From NCBI RefSeq assembly GCF_000830985.1, contig NZ_CP007151.1:2728001-2792000 (forward strand): 64,000 nt of DNA, given 5' to 3'. Positions 19,560-29,064 of the stretch are shown here, piece by piece (within the stretch, counting starts at the first letter, position 1; every line of letters starts with the position of its first letter). The translations under genes and the position numbers were made by a program. A model generated the notes under the pieces. The model had not been told where the DNA came from, made no database searches, and was given only the letters and a program-made list of their open reading frames with translations. The DNA is from Marinobacter similis (GTDB taxonomy: Bacteria; Pseudomonadota; Gammaproteobacteria; Pseudomonadales; Oleiphilaceae).

Positions 19560-20937
19560 TCGGCTCAATAAGTTCCAGGATTTTCTGGGTGACGAACCAA
19601 CTCCGGAGTTGTCCGGCCGGCTTACCCGCATGGTCGGACTGACCCTGGAGTGTGTTGGTTGCCCCATGGTGGTGGGCGATCGGTGTGTCATTGAGAGTCA
19701 AGGCGCCGGCACCATTGAAGCGGAAGTGGTGGGCTTCGAGGACGACCGGGTTTATCTGATGCCACTCACCGCCATTGATGGCCTCAAGCCGGGTGCCCGG
19801 GTGGTGCCGGTGTCGGCTGCCAGTCGCGTTCCCGTAGGTCCGCAGATGCTCGGGCGTGTGGTGGACGGCAGTGGCGAGCCGCTGGATGGCAAAGGGCCGT
19901 TGCAGGCTGAAGCCCGGGTAGCGCTGACCGGCGATATCATCAACCCACTGAACCGTGCGCCGGTGCGGCAATCCATGGATGTCGGTATTCGTGCCATCAA
20001 CTCCCTGCTGACCGTTGGCCAGGGCCAGCGCCTGGGGCTGTTTGCCGGCAGTGGTGTGGGTAAAAGTATGCTGCTGGGTATGATGACCCGGTTTACCGAT
20101 GCCGATATTACCGTGGTGGGCCTGATCGGTGAGCGGGGCCGGGAGGTCAAGGAATTCATCGAGGACATCCTGGGTGACGAAGGCCTGTCCCGATCCGTGG
20201 TGGTGGCGTCGCCTGCCGACGATTCCCCGCTCATGCGCTTGCGTGCAGCCATGCTGACCACACGAATCGCCGAGTATTACCGGGATCAGGGCAAGCGGGT
20301 GTTGTTGTTGATGGATTCACTCACTCGCTACGCCCAGGCCCAGCGTGAAATCGCCCTGGCTGTCGGCGAGCCGCCGGCAACCAAGGGCTATCCGCCCTCT
20401 GTCTTCGCCAAATTACCCCAGCTGGTTGAGCGTACCGGTAATGGCCGGCCCGGTGGTGGTTCGATCACCGCGTTCTACACCGTGCTGACCGAGGGGGATG
20501 ATCAGCAGGATCCCATTGCCGATGCCGCCCGGGCGATCCTCGATGGCCACATTGTGTTGTCGCGCCGCCTGGCGGAAGAGGGTCACTATCCGGCCATTGA
20601 TGTCGAGGCTTCCATCAGCCGGGTTATGCCTCAGGTCACCGAAACCGAACACTTTGCCCGCGCCCAACGGTTCAAACAGGTTTATTCCCGCTATCAGCAG
20701 GCCCGGGATCTGATCAGTGTTGGCGCCTACGTCAAGGGCTCGGATCCGGAAACGGATTTTGCTATCGCCCACATCGCCAATATGCGCCAGTTTCTTCAGC
20801 AAGGGCTGAATGAGAGTGCTCCGCTGAAAGACAGCATTGAGCAGTTGCTTGCGGTGGTGCCGGAGCGGCGGTCACCTGATCGCATCAAATCGGCGGCGGT
20901 GAATTCCCCGCCCGGCGGCTCTGGGGCTAGAGGCTGA
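19540..20937 (+). CDS. fliI: FliI, flagellar export ATPase
   Basis: 465 residues from the ATG at 19540; an in-frame ATG 30 nt upstream inside fliH is less likely. F1-beta-like ATPase with Walker [12 protein letters not shown] (about residues 168-178), Walker B region [20 protein letters not shown] and the family motif [16 protein letters not shown]. It powers delivery of export substrates to the FlhA/FlhB gate with FliH and FliJ. Its stop overlaps the fliJ ATG (TGATG). Confidence 0.97.
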   Translation: MTSRLADRLNKFQDFLGDEPTPELSGRLTRMVGLTLECVGCPMVVGDRCVIESQGAGTIEAEVVGFEDDRVYLMPLTAIDGLKPGARVVPVSAASRVPVGPQMLGRVVDGSGEPLDGKGPLQAEARVALTGDIINPLNRAPVRQSMDVGIRAINSLLTVGQGQRLGLFAGSGVGKSMLLGMMTRFTDADITVVGLIGERGREVKEFIEDILGDEGLSRSVVVASPADDSPLMRLRAAMLTTRIAEYYRDQGKRVLLLMDSLTRYAQAQREIALAVGEPPATKGYPPSVFAKLPQLVERTGNGRPGGGSITAFYTVLTEGDDQQDPIADAARAILDGHIVLSRRLAEEGHYPAIDVEASISRVMPQVTETEHFARAQRFKQVYSRYQQARDLISVGAYVKGSDPETDFAIAHIANMRQFLQQGLNESAPLKDSIEQLLAVVPERRSPDRIKSAAVNSPPGGSGARG

Positions 20938-21527
20938 TGCTTCGTTCCCGGCGCCTGGAAGTCGTGTTAACCCTGGAGGAGCGCAAGGAGCAAGAGGCGC
21001 TCGAGCGCATGGGTGAGGCTCGCAAACTGGCAGAGCAGCAGCGGGAGCAGGTCAATAACCTGAACCAGTACCAACAGGAATATCGGGATCAGATTCGTAA
21101 CAGCCAGCAGGGTGTCGTTGACGTGCGCCGCCTGCAGTCCTGGCAGGCTTTTATCGCCCAGCTCGATCAGGTCATTGTTCAGCAGCAGAAACAGCTCGAC
21201 CAGGCCGAGAAAGTCTTCGACGCCCGGCGGGCCGAATGGCAGCAAGCCTACGAGCGCAAGCGGGGAATGGAGAAGTACATCGAGACCTGTCGCCAGCAGG
21301 AGCAGCGTGAGCAGGACCTGAGTGAACAGAAACTGGCCGATGAAGCGGCGGGTCGGGCCTTTGTTCGCCGGCGCGATAAAGGTTGTAAAACGTTGGATTC
21401 TGACCAGTGCAATTTAGTCGTGTTGGGCTATCCTTACCCCAAGAAGATTCGCCCGGAACCGGGTCGTTCAAGCTACAAAGAAACCCTTCGGAGGTTCGGG
21501 AATGCCGATTCAGACACGTCGTGGTGA
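20937..21527 (+). CDS. fliJ: FliJ, flagellar export central-stalk protein (3' end probably mis-framed)
   Basis: Coiled-coil protein resembling the F-ATPase gamma subunit; residues 10-140 are almost entirely heptad-like with many Gln, Glu and Arg. The open frame gives 196 residues, but FliJ is usually about 147. Restoring one base in the CGCCGGCGCG stretch near 21370 would end the protein at the TAA at 21377-21379, giving 147 residues. The extra tail also overlaps hsbA and its ribosome site, so the shorter form is preferred. Either way the body of the gene is clearly FliJ. Confidence 0.85.
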   Translation: MLRSRRLEVVLTLEERKEQEALERMGEARKLAEQQREQVNNLNQYQQEYRDQIRNSQQGVVDVRRLQSWQAFIAQLDQVIVQQQKQLDQAEKVFDARRAEWQQAYERKRGMEKYIETCRQQEQREQDLSEQKLADEAAGRAFVRRRDKGCKTLDSDQCNLVVLGYPYPKKIRPEPGRSSYKETLRRFGNADSDTSW

Positions 21528-21807
21528 AGACAGCCAGACTCTGATCATAAGTATTGTGGGTCGATTCGACTTCAGCACCCATCAGGCCTTCCGTGATGCT
21601 TACGAGCACGGTGATGAAAGTATTCGCTACTACATCGTTGATTTGTCGGATACCACCTATCTGGATAGTTCCGCGCTTGGTATGTTGCTCCTGCTCCGGG
21701 ATTACGCCGGCGGGGATGGCGCAAGCATTTCCATCGAAAACTGCAATAACGACGTCCGTCGGATCCTGTCCATCTCCAATTTCGAGCAGTTGTTCGCCAT
21801 CCGCTGA
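21502..21807 (+). CDS. hsbA: HsbA-like STAS-domain anti-sigma-factor antagonist
   Basis: 101 residues, a single STAS domain. The phosphorylation loop reads DTTYLDSSALGM with Ser56 in the position phosphorylated in Pseudomonas HsbA. In that system HsbA is controlled by HsbR and, depending on phosphorylation, binds the anti-sigma factor FlgM or the diguanylate cyclase HsbD, linking HptB signalling to flagella and biofilm formation. The ATG at 21502 has a GGAGG ribosome site. hsbR follows after 26 nt. Confidence 0.86.
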   Translation: MPIQTRRGEDSQTLIISIVGRFDFSTHQAFRDAYEHGDESIRYYIVDLSDTTYLDSSALGMLLLLRDYAGGDGASISIENCNNDVRRILSISNFEQLFAIR

Positions 21808-21833
21808 TTCATGCGCACTGCCCGGAGTCCATC

Positions 21834-23600
21834 GTGGAAGAATCCATTGCGGAACCCAAACCGCTCACCATCCTGATTGCCGATGACAGCGAAACTGACC
21901 GCCTTATTTTGACCGCGCTGGTGCGCCGGTTGGGGCATGTTGTTTTCGAGGCGAAGAATGGCCAGGAAGCGGTTCAGCTGTTCCAGGACTGCGATCCCGA
22001 TATCGTGTTGCTGGATGCCCTGATGCCAGTCATGGACGGCATGGAGGCGGCCCGGCAGATAAAGATTCTGGCGGGCGAACGGATGGTTCCGCTGATTTTC
22101 CTGACGTCACTGTCCGAGGCTGAGGAGCTGGCCAAGTGCCTGGATGCCGGTGGTGATGACTTCCTGAGCAAGCCCTACAACCGGGTTATCCTTGAGGCCA
22201 AGATCAATGCATTCAATCGCATGCGGTTGATGCACCGGGCCCTGTCCAGTCAGCGGGATCTGATCCGGGAGCGCAACGAGCAGTTGTTGCAGGAGCAGGA
22301 GATCGCGAAAAGGGTCTTCGATAACGTGGCTCACACCGGTTGCCTGGACGCCTTCAATATTCGTCACCACGCCTCACCGTTGGCCCTGTTCAACGGCGAT
22401 GTCTTGTTTGCGGCACCGTTTCCGGCCGGGGGCATGCTGGTCTTTATCGGCGACTTTACCGGTCATGGCTTGCCCGCGGCCATCGGTGCCATGCCCTTGG
22501 CAGAGATTTTCTATGGCATGGTCACCAAGGGATTCAAGGGTGCAGATGTGCTGCGGGAATTTAATCAAAAGCTCAAACAGATCCTGCCGCCGGGCATGTT
22601 CTGCTGCGGCGGCATGATCGAGGCCGATTTCAAGCATAACCAACTGCAGGTGTGGAATGGTGGTCTGCCTGATGGTTGGCTGGTGCGGGCCAACGGCGCC
22701 CTTGAGCTTGTGCCTTCCCGGCATTTGCCGCTCGGCATTCTTTCTTCAGACCGATTTGACGACAGCATGGACATCCTGCCCACTGAGCCAGGCGACCGCT
22801 TATTGATGCTGACCGATGGCTTTCTGGAGTCCCGCAACACTGAGGGCCGGTTGTTTGGGGACTCGGGCATTCAGTGGGCGCTGGAATCACGGACGGTGAA
22901 TCAGCATCCATTTGACGCCGTACTGGAGGCCGTGCAGAATTTTTCCGCGAGCGCTGCCGACACTGACGATCTGACCATGTGCAGTGTCGAGATGGTCGAC
23001 GAGGTTGGCATCTCCATTATTCAGGATCGGACTGAGCCGTCACCGCTGCCCGGGCCAATGGAGTGGCATTGCGAGTATGAAATCCGTGAACGCACCCTCG
23101 GGGATTTCAGCCCCTTGCCGTTGCTGCTGCATATCTGCATGGAAGTGCCAGGCTTGAGGCGCAAGAGCGGCGAGATCTACACTTTGCTGGCAGAGCTCTA
23201 CAGCAATGCACTGGAACACGGTGTATTGGAGCTGCCATCGCACTGGAAACAGTCGGCCGATGGCTTCGACCAGTACTACGAAGAGCGTCGCCGCCGGTTG
23301 AGCCGGGTTGAGGGGCATTTTATCCGGTTCAGTCTCAGCCACTCCATGACACCATCCGGCGGGCGGCTGCGCATTGTCTGTGAAGACAGTGGCTCGGGCT
23401 TCGATTTCCACAACCATTCCATCCTTGAATCAGACCTGAGGCCCGGAAAGGCAGGGCGCTACGCCGGTCGCGGTCTTTTATTATTGAAGCGGCTGGCTGA
23501 ATCCGTCACGTTTCACCAGCAGGGAAATCAGGTTGAGATCATTTTTGATTGGGAGGCTGCCGGTAACTCATCGAATCCGGCGTCATCACACCGGCTGTGA
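21834..23600 (+). CDS. hsbR: HsbR-like response regulator with PP2C phosphatase and anti-sigma kinase domains
   Basis: 588 residues from a GTG start at 21834. An N-terminal receiver (acidic pair Asp17/Asp18, phospho-Asp61 in LLDALMP, Lys in LSKPY) is followed by a coiled linker, a SpoIIE/PP2C phosphatase domain (GDFTGHGLPAAIGA and DRLLMLTDGFLE hold metal-binding Asp residues) and a C-terminal HATPase domain of the RsbW type (LLAELYSNALEHGVL). In Pseudomonas HsbR dephosphorylates or phosphorylates HsbA depending on phosphotransfer from HptB. Its neighbours are exactly those partners. Confidence 0.9.
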   Translation: MEESIAEPKPLTILIADDSETDRLILTALVRRLGHVVFEAKNGQEAVQLFQDCDPDIVLLDALMPVMDGMEAARQIKILAGERMVPLIFLTSLSEAEELAKCLDAGGDDFLSKPYNRVILEAKINAFNRMRLMHRALSSQRDLIRERNEQLLQEQEIAKRVFDNVAHTGCLDAFNIRHHASPLALFNGDVLFAAPFPAGGMLVFIGDFTGHGLPAAIGAMPLAEIFYGMVTKGFKGADVLREFNQKLKQILPPGMFCCGGMIEADFKHNQLQVWNGGLPDGWLVRANGALELVPSRHLPLGILSSDRFDDSMDILPTEPGDRLLMLTDGFLESRNTEGRLFGDSGIQWALESRTVNQHPFDAVLEAVQNFSASAADTDDLTMCSVEMVDEVGISIIQDRTEPSPLPGPMEWHCEYEIRERTLGDFSPLPLLLHICMEVPGLRRKSGEIYTLLAELYSNALEHGVLELPSHWKQSADGFDQYYEERRRRLSRVEGHFIRFSLSHSMTPSGGRLRIVCEDSGSGFDFHNHSILESDLRPGKAGRYAGRGLLLLKRLAESVTFHQQGNQVEIIFDWEAAGNSSNPASSHRL

Positions 23601-23624
23601 CCGGTTTACGAACAGGGAGTAGGT

Positions 23625-23972
23625 ATGACTGAAAAACCGCACCTTGACGACGAGGCACTGGCTGAGCTTCAGGATGTCATGGAGGATGAATTTGACGTAC
23701 TGATGCGCACGTTCTTGTACGATTCCCGTGAGCGAATCGCCAGCTTGAAACAGGCGGCCAGTGAGCAGGACGCTGAGGCATTGGCGCACACGGCCCACAG
23801 CTTCAAAGGCAGCTGCATCAACATTGGCGCGCCGCAATTGGGCGAGTTGTGCCGGGCAGCCGAAAGCGCCGGAAAAGAGCAGCAATTGGCTGACTTGCCA
23901 GCCATCATTGAAGCCATTGAGGCGGAATTTCGCACTGTGACCGAACTGCTCGAGAAGTTCATGGTTCGCTGA
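23625..23972 (+). CDS. hptB: HptB-like histidine phosphotransfer protein
   Basis: 115-residue four-helix Hpt domain with phospho-accepting His58 in the HTAHSFKGSC motif. HptB in Pseudomonas relays phosphate from hybrid kinases (PA1611, PA1976, RetS, SagS families) to HsbR. It completes a three-gene module hsbA-hsbR-hptB placed between fliJ and fliK. No kinase for it is in this window. The sigma-54 site for fliK begins 17 nt after its stop. Confidence 0.9.
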   Translation: MTEKPHLDDEALAELQDVMEDEFDVLMRTFLYDSRERIASLKQAASEQDAEALAHTAHSFKGSCINIGAPQLGELCRAAESAGKEQQLADLPAIIEAIEAEFRTVTELLEKFMVR

Positions 23973-23988
23973 GAAGCGATTGTTTGTT

Positions 23989-24003
23989 TGGCATCGCTTT
24001 TGC
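23989..24003 (+). promoter_or_regulatory. Sigma-54 promoter upstream of fliK
   Basis: TGGCAT-N5-TTGC, differing from the consensus only at the last base of the -24 block, begins 98 nt before the fliK ATG. It starts a new transcription unit after the hptB module. Confidence 0.8.
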
Positions 24004-24022
24004 AGATCTCAAGGAAACAGCC

Positions 24023-24054
24023 CCCAAACCAGCGCTAAGCCGGCAAGGTTTGGG
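24023..24054 (+). repeat. Inverted repeat in the fliK leader
   Basis: CCCAAACC (24023-24030) pairs with GGTTTGGG (24047-24054) around a 16-nt loop. No T run follows, so it is unlikely to be a terminator. It would lie in the 5' untranslated RNA of fliK and might affect stability or translation. Confidence 0.5.
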
Positions 24055-24086
24055 TGTCTCAGAGACGAAAGCGGCAAGAGGTTGCC

Positions 24087-25315
24087 ATGCCCCAGATGGT
24101 TCTTCCCCAGACTCCCGCACCAGGGATGAAAACTGACGTTAACTCCTCGAATTCCGGTTCCGCCAGGGAGCCGGATGGCGAAAGCCGTTACGAATCGATA
24201 TCCCGCGCAGAACAAAAACGCCTGGACCGTCAGGAATCCGATCGGCGATCAGAGCAGGCTGCAAACGATGCCCGCAAGGCCGACAATGATCGATCTGCGA
24301 AGCCGGCTGAGCAGCAGGCGGCGGCCGACAGCAAGAAAGCAGACAATGCCGACAAGGTTAGCGCCGATAACAGCGCTCCGGACGAACCTGCTACTGGCTC
24401 CACCGGTAAGGTTGAGGTTGGTAAAGAATCCGGTAAGGCGGCGGGTGAGGCCGTTGAAGGTCTGGAAGAAACTGTTGTCCCTCCGACGTTTGCCGAACTC
24501 CAGGCCTTGCTGGCCCCGGCGTCAGGAATGGCGGGCATGGCGGTCAGCGGCAAGGCGGCTGGGGTGAGTGGTACCACTGAGCCGCTGCCCACACTGATGC
24601 CTGTCGCCGGTGCCTGAACGCGGGTTCGGGAGGTAAACCGGGACAGATCGGTCAGGCAGGACAGAGTTCCCCTGGACTGACCGCCGGGTTGCAGCTGACA
24701 GAAGCGTTGGCCGCTACCGTTGGCTCAGAAACCAGCCGGCCTGCTGATCCTGCTAGCCTGATTGCCTCTGGTCGTTTTCAGTCCAGTCTGGAAGTAGCAA
24801 GCCAGCAAATTGCGAATGCCTCTGCGGCCAAGGTGCCTGCCGAGGCTGCCGTGCCGTTGAAAAGCTATGCCACCTCCATTGATACGCCGGTTGGCCAGGC
24901 CGACTGGGGCGACAAACTGGTGGGCAAGCTCAGTTGGTTGACCGCCAGAAATATGTCAGTGGCTGAAATCCACCTGACACCGGCGGACCTGGGGCCGATG
25001 GAAGTAAAAGTTCGGGTGCAGAACGAGCAGGCCAACATCACCGTGCACTCAGCCAATCCGATTGTCCGGGAGCAGCTGGAACAGCAGTCTCACCGACTCC
25101 GTGACATGTTGGGAGAACAGGGCCTGAACCTGGCTCGGTTCGACGTCTCCGATTCGCCGCAGCAGCGCAGCGGTGAACAGTCCTCGGGCGAGGAGCAGGG
25201 CAGTGGCAAGGGTGGCAACTCGGGTGATTCCCTGTTGGCCGACGCCGATGAGGCCGACATTCAGGCCGGAAGTCTGGACCTGAGCTGGAAGGGCGAAGTT
25301 GACGTCTTCGCCTGA
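24087..25315 (+). CDS. fliK: FliK, flagellar hook-length control protein (one frameshift)
   Basis: About 409 residues. The N-terminal two thirds are low-complexity, rich in Ala, Ser, Asp, Lys and Pro, as expected for the molecular ruler. The C-terminal domain (about residues 260-370) has the substrate-switch core AEIHLTPADLGPMEVKVRVQ, and HRLRDMLGEQGLNLARFDVS follows. The frame breaks near 24612: restoring one C (GCCCTG read as GCCTG) joins PVAGA to LNAGSGGKP. The ATG at 24087 has a GAGG ribosome site. FliK interacts with FlhB to switch export from hook to filament proteins. Confidence 0.88.
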
Positions 25316-25442
25316 CAGCTGGGGTTCGTTCTCTGCCCTGTACTGTAAGTGATTCCGACTTTCGAGATTTCTCTCCAATCTGTTTTGCCCATCCTCCCGC
25401 GCAACGCTAAACTGCTGTTCTTGACGGGAGGAGTGGGTTTTC

Positions 25443-25457
25443 TGGCCCACCCTTTGC
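25443..25457 (+). promoter_or_regulatory. Sigma-54 promoter upstream of fliL
   Basis: TGGCCC-N5-TTGC, close to full consensus, begins 78 nt before the fliL ATG in the 205-nt gap after fliK. It should drive the fliLMNOPQR-flhB export-apparatus operon. Confidence 0.87.
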
Positions 25458-25520
25458 ATCGGATTCATAAAAGTCGCGGAAAAACCCTCCGTCCGACGGA
25501 TTTCTGGCAAAGCGAAGACT

Positions 25521-26035
25521 ATGGCTGAAAATAACGAACCTGCAGCGGAACCGGCCCAGAAAGGCAAACTGAAAATGATCATCATGTTGGTGATCATTGT
25601 TGTCCTGGCAATAGCGCTGTCAATCGTGGGCACGCTCTGGTTCCTCGGCGGCAGTCTGCCGGGCATGGCCAGCGATGAGGCGAAGCCACCGAAGAAACCG
25701 CAGAAGAAACGTTCATACCCAGCACTTACGTTGAGCTGAAAAAGGCTGTGGTGACCACAGTGCAGGCCGGCGGGGGCCGCCAGCGATACGCCCAGGTGTA
25801 CCTGGCCCTGGAGGCAACGGACCCGCAGGCCCTGGCCGCAGCGGAATTGCACATGCCGTTGATCCGGAGCCAGTTGGTGACGGTTCTGGGCAGCAGTAAG
25901 TTTGAGGATTTACAGACGCCGGAAGGGCGTCAGGGCCTGGCCGAACGAATGTCGACAACGGTTAACCAGGTGCTGGAACAGGAAGGCGAGCCCGCCATCA
26001 AGCGGGTATTGTTCAGAAATTTTGTGGTGCAATAG
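25521..26035 (+). CDS. fliL: FliL, flagellar basal-body-associated membrane protein (one frameshift)
   Basis: About 171 residues. One membrane helix (MIIMLVIIVVLAIALSIVGTL, residues 19-39) is followed by a periplasmic domain that forms a ring around the stator. The frame breaks near 25697; restoring one G (CCGGCAG read as CCGCAG) gives KKPAEETFIPSTYVELKKAV and continuous protein ending RVLFRNFVVQ, the conserved FliL C-terminus. First gene of the operon behind the sigma-54 site. Confidence 0.92.
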
Positions 26036-26075
26036 GACCCCGAGCGGGTAAGGCATCTCAGGGGCAGGACTACGT

Positions 26076-27074
26076 ATGCAGGACTTGTTGTCACAGGATG
26101 AAATCGATGCCCTTCTCCATGGTGTGGACGATGGGGATATCGATACCTATGAAGAGACCGACGATACCGGCGTAAAGTCCTACGACCTTGCCAGCCAGGA
26201 TCGCATCGTCCGTGGCCGGATGCCGACACTGGAGATGATCAACGAGCGTTTCGCCCGTTATACCCGGATCAGCCTGTTTAATCTCATGCGCCGCAACGCG
26301 GATGTTTCAACCGGTGGCGTGCAGATCATGAAGTTTGGTGAGTACATTCATACCCTGTACGTGCCCACCAGTCTCAACCTGGTCAAGGTTCGTCCGCTGC
26401 GTGGCGCCGGACTGTTCGTCCTCGATGCCAAACTGGTGTTCAAGCTGGTCGACAACTTCTTTGGTGGTGAGGGCCGGCACGCCAAGATTGAAGGCCGGGA
26501 ATTTACCCCGACCGAAACCCGAATTGTGCAGATGGTGCTGGATCAGGTCTTCACCGACATGAAAGAGGCCTGGCAGGCGGTCCTGAAAGTCGATTTCGAG
26601 TACCTCAGTTCAGAAGTGAATCCGGCCATGGCCAACATCGTCAGCCCCAGCGAAGTGGTAGTGGTGAGCACCTTCCACATCGAACTGGACGGGGGTGGTG
26701 GTGAGCTGCATTTCGCGCTGCCGTATTCCATGATCGAACCCATTCGTGATGTGCTCGATGCCGGTGTGCAAAGTGACATCGACGATGTGGACGAACGTTG
26801 GGTTAACGCCCTGCAGGAAGACATCCAGGATGTGAACGTGCCGGTGAACACTACCGTGTGCCGGCGCCGGATTTCACTGCGGGACATTGCCAAGATGAAG
26901 GCGGGCGACATTATCCCGGTGGAGATCCCCGACCATCTGACGGTGACCGCAAACGGTATTCCGATTTACAAGGCCACTATGGGCACGAGGGACGGCAAGC
27001 TGGCCCTTCGAATTCAAGAGAGGGCATCGCTGCCCAAGGTCAAGAAACAACTGAAGGTGGGACGCAATGGCTGA
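26076..27074 (+). CDS. fliM: FliM, flagellar motor switch protein
   Basis: 332 residues. The N-terminal LLSQDEIDALLHG is the CheY-P binding peptide, followed by the FliG-binding middle domain and a C-terminal SpoA-like domain that pairs with FliN. Together with FliG and FliN it forms the C ring and sets rotation direction in response to the CheY encoded at 39736. Overlaps fliN by 8 nt. Confidence 0.97.
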   Translation: MQDLLSQDEIDALLHGVDDGDIDTYEETDDTGVKSYDLASQDRIVRGRMPTLEMINERFARYTRISLFNLMRRNADVSTGGVQIMKFGEYIHTLYVPTSLNLVKVRPLRGAGLFVLDAKLVFKLVDNFFGGEGRHAKIEGREFTPTETRIVQMVLDQVFTDMKEAWQAVLKVDFEYLSSEVNPAMANIVSPSEVVVVSTFHIELDGGGGELHFALPYSMIEPIRDVLDAGVQSDIDDVDERWVNALQEDIQDVNVPVNTTVCRRRISLRDIAKMKAGDIIPVEIPDHLTVTANGIPIYKATMGTRDGKLALRIQERASLPKVKKQLKVGRNG

Positions 27075-27555
27075 CGACAGCAAAGGCGAGCAGCAGCTCA
27101 GCGAAGACGAAAAGCTGGCCGCGGAGTGGGAAGCGGCCATGGAAGAGTCCGGTGACGACGCTGATTCTGGCGAGGACGAGTGGGCGGCGGCCATGGCTGA
27201 AGCTGGCGAAACTGGAAAGGACGAAGATGTGCAGGCCGCGCCGATGGAAGAGTTTGATCACGTGAGCCAGTCTTCCCAGGGCAATGGGCCAGCCCCGGAC
27301 ATGGACGTGATTCTGGACATTCCGGTAACCATCTCCATGGAAGTCGGCAACACCCAGATTCCGATTCGCAACCTGCTGCAACTCAACCAGGGCTCGGTGA
27401 TTGAGCTGGACCGGCTGGCGGGCGAACCGCTGGACGTGCTGGTGAACGGTACCCTGATTGCCCACGGTGAGGTGGTCATGGTGAACGAAAAATTCGGTAT
27501 TCGCCTGACTGACGTCATCAGTCCGGGCGAACGCATCAAGCGGTTGCAGAAATAA
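27067..27555 (+). CDS. fliN: FliN, flagellar motor switch protein
   Basis: 162 residues, with an acidic Glu/Asp/Ala-rich N-terminal extension (residues 1-75) and a C-terminal SpoA domain (VTISMEVGNTQIPIRNLLQL to ERIKRLQK) that builds the bottom of the C ring and docks FliH. The extension makes it longer than the 137-residue E. coli protein, a common feature in pseudomonads. Directly followed by fliO. Confidence 0.96.
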   Translation: MADDSKGEQQLSEDEKLAAEWEAAMEESGDDADSGEDEWAAAMAEAGETGKDEDVQAAPMEEFDHVSQSSQGNGPAPDMDVILDIPVTISMEVGNTQIPIRNLLQLNQGSVIELDRLAGEPLDVLVNGTLIAHGEVVMVNEKFGIRLTDVISPGERIKRLQK

Positions 27556-27556
27556 C

Positions 27557-28002
27557 ATGTGGTCTAAGCTGGTCGGTCTGACTGCGCTCACGCTGGCGAG
27601 TCCACTGTGGGCAGAAGAGGCCGGAAAAGCGGCCCAGGAAATGCCGACCCGCGCCCCGGATACCATGGGTACGATGGTGAGCCTGGGCCTCGGTTTGATC
27701 GCGGTGATCGCGCTTATCTACGGCTGCGCCTGGATTATCCGGCGGATGAATGGCATGACCGGATGAACAACAACGCCATCAAGGTGGTGTCGGTCATGGC
27801 CCTCGGCGCCCGCGAACGCCTGGCCCTGGTTGAAGTGGGTGGCCAGCAGATCCTGTTGGGCATCACACCCTCTGCCATCCGCACGCTGCATGTGTTTGAT
27901 GAGCCGGTGGTTGATGCCAGCAATCCGCCTTCCGGTGAGTTCGCCCGCCGGCTTCAGGGCATGATTGGTAAATCCTGGACTTCGCCCGCAAGGAAAGACT
28001 GA
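27557..28002 (+). CDS. fliO: FliO, flagellar export gate assembly protein (one frameshift)
   Basis: About 148 residues: a short N-terminal signal-like segment, a membrane helix ([20 protein letters not shown]) and a cytoplasmic beta domain ([20 protein letters not shown] to [10 protein letters not shown]). As written, the first frame ends at 27766 and a second begins with an ATG overlapping that stop. FliO carries both parts in one chain, and restoring one G near 27762 (CCGGG read as CCGG) fuses them as [11 protein letters not shown]. Assists FliP assembly. Confidence 0.88.
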
Positions 28003-28006
28003 CTCC

Positions 28007-28783
28007 ATGCCTGCTTTGCTTCTCAAACGGTTTGCTCCGGTACTGGTGCTTTTGCTCGGCGTTATCTGGGCGCCTTTGTCTGTGGCCCAGGAGTCCGGCG
28101 GTATTCCCGGCATTCCGGCCTTTACGGTTGAGCCTGGTGAAGGTGAGGGCGTTCAGGAATACTCGGTAACGCTGCAGATATTGGCGCTCATGACGGCGCT
28201 GACCTTCCTGCCGGCGATGCTGATGATGATGACGTCTTTCACCCGGATCATCGTGGTGTTCGCCATCCTGCGCCAGGCCCTTGGCCTGCAGGCAACGCCC
28301 TCCAACCAGATTCTGCTCGGGCTGGCGCTGTTCCTGAGTATCTTCATCATGAAGCCGGTACTGGAAGAGGCCAACCGAGTCGGCTTGCAACCCTACCTGC
28401 AGGAAGAAGTCACTTCGCTGGAGGCGGTGGAACTGGCCAGCGTCCCGTTTAAGAAGTTCATGCTGGAGCAGACCCGGGAAAGCGATCTGGCGTTGTTCAT
28501 GCGGATGGCCGATGAGCAGTATCAGACCCCCGACGACGTGTCGTTCTGGGTACTCATGCCGGCCTTTGTCACCAGTGAGCTGAAGACCGCATTCCAGATC
28601 GGGTTTATCCTGTTTATCCCGTTCCTGATCATCGACATGGTGGTCGCCAGTGTCCTGATGGCTATGGGTATGATGATGCTGTCACCGATCATCATCTCGC
28701 TGCCGTTCAAGATCATGCTGTTTGTGCTGGTGGATGGCTGGGCCCTGATCATGGGCACGCTCGCCGCCAGTTACGGAATATAG
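28007..28783 (+). CDS. fliP: FliP, flagellar export gate protein
   Basis: 258 residues from the ATG at 28007. A cleavable signal sequence ([17 protein letters not shown]) precedes four membrane helices with the FliP signature ([20 protein letters not shown] and later [15 protein letters not shown]). Five FliP subunits with FliQ and FliR form the export channel in the MS ring. Followed by fliQ after 8 nt. Confidence 0.97.
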   Translation: MPALLLKRFAPVLVLLLGVIWAPLSVAQESGGIPGIPAFTVEPGEGEGVQEYSVTLQILALMTALTFLPAMLMMMTSFTRIIVVFAILRQALGLQATPSNQILLGLALFLSIFIMKPVLEEANRVGLQPYLQEEVTSLEAVELASVPFKKFMLEQTRESDLALFMRMADEQYQTPDDVSFWVLMPAFVTSELKTAFQIGFILFIPFLIIDMVVASVLMAMGMMMLSPIIISLPFKIMLFVLVDGWALIMGTLAASYGI

Positions 28784-28791
28784 GGGGCGCA

Positions 28792-29061
28792 ATGACTCCG
28801 GAAACCGTTATCGATATTCTTCGTGAGGCGCTGTGGATGATCGTGCTGCTGGCGTCGGTCATTATCGTGCCGGGCTTGCTGATCGGTCTGGTGGTAAGTA
28901 CCTTCCAGGCCGCAACCCAGATCAACGAACAGACCCTCAGTTTCCTGCCGCGGCTGCTGGTAACCCTGATCGTCATCATCGTGGCCGGGCCCTGGATGCT
29001 GACCAAGTTGCTGGACCACGCCAACCGGCTGATCTCCAGCATTCCCTACCTGATTGGCTGA
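28792..29061 (+). CDS. fliQ: FliQ, flagellar export gate protein
   Basis: 89 residues with two membrane helices, starting MTPETVIDILREALW and containing the family core GLVVSTFQAATQINEQTLSF. It packs around the FliP/FliR channel. It sits between fliP and fliR with gaps of 8 and 3 nt. Confidence 0.97.
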   Translation: MTPETVIDILREALWMIVLLASVIIVPGLLIGLVVSTFQAATQINEQTLSFLPRLLVTLIVIIVAGPWMLTKLLDHANRLISSIPYLIG

Positions 29062-29064
29062 CGG

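Noticed and set aside
27557..28002. Two overlapping genes (ATGA) instead of one fliO
   Set aside because: FliO carries the membrane helix and cytoplasmic domain in one chain, and a single lost G in a CCGGG run explains the split.
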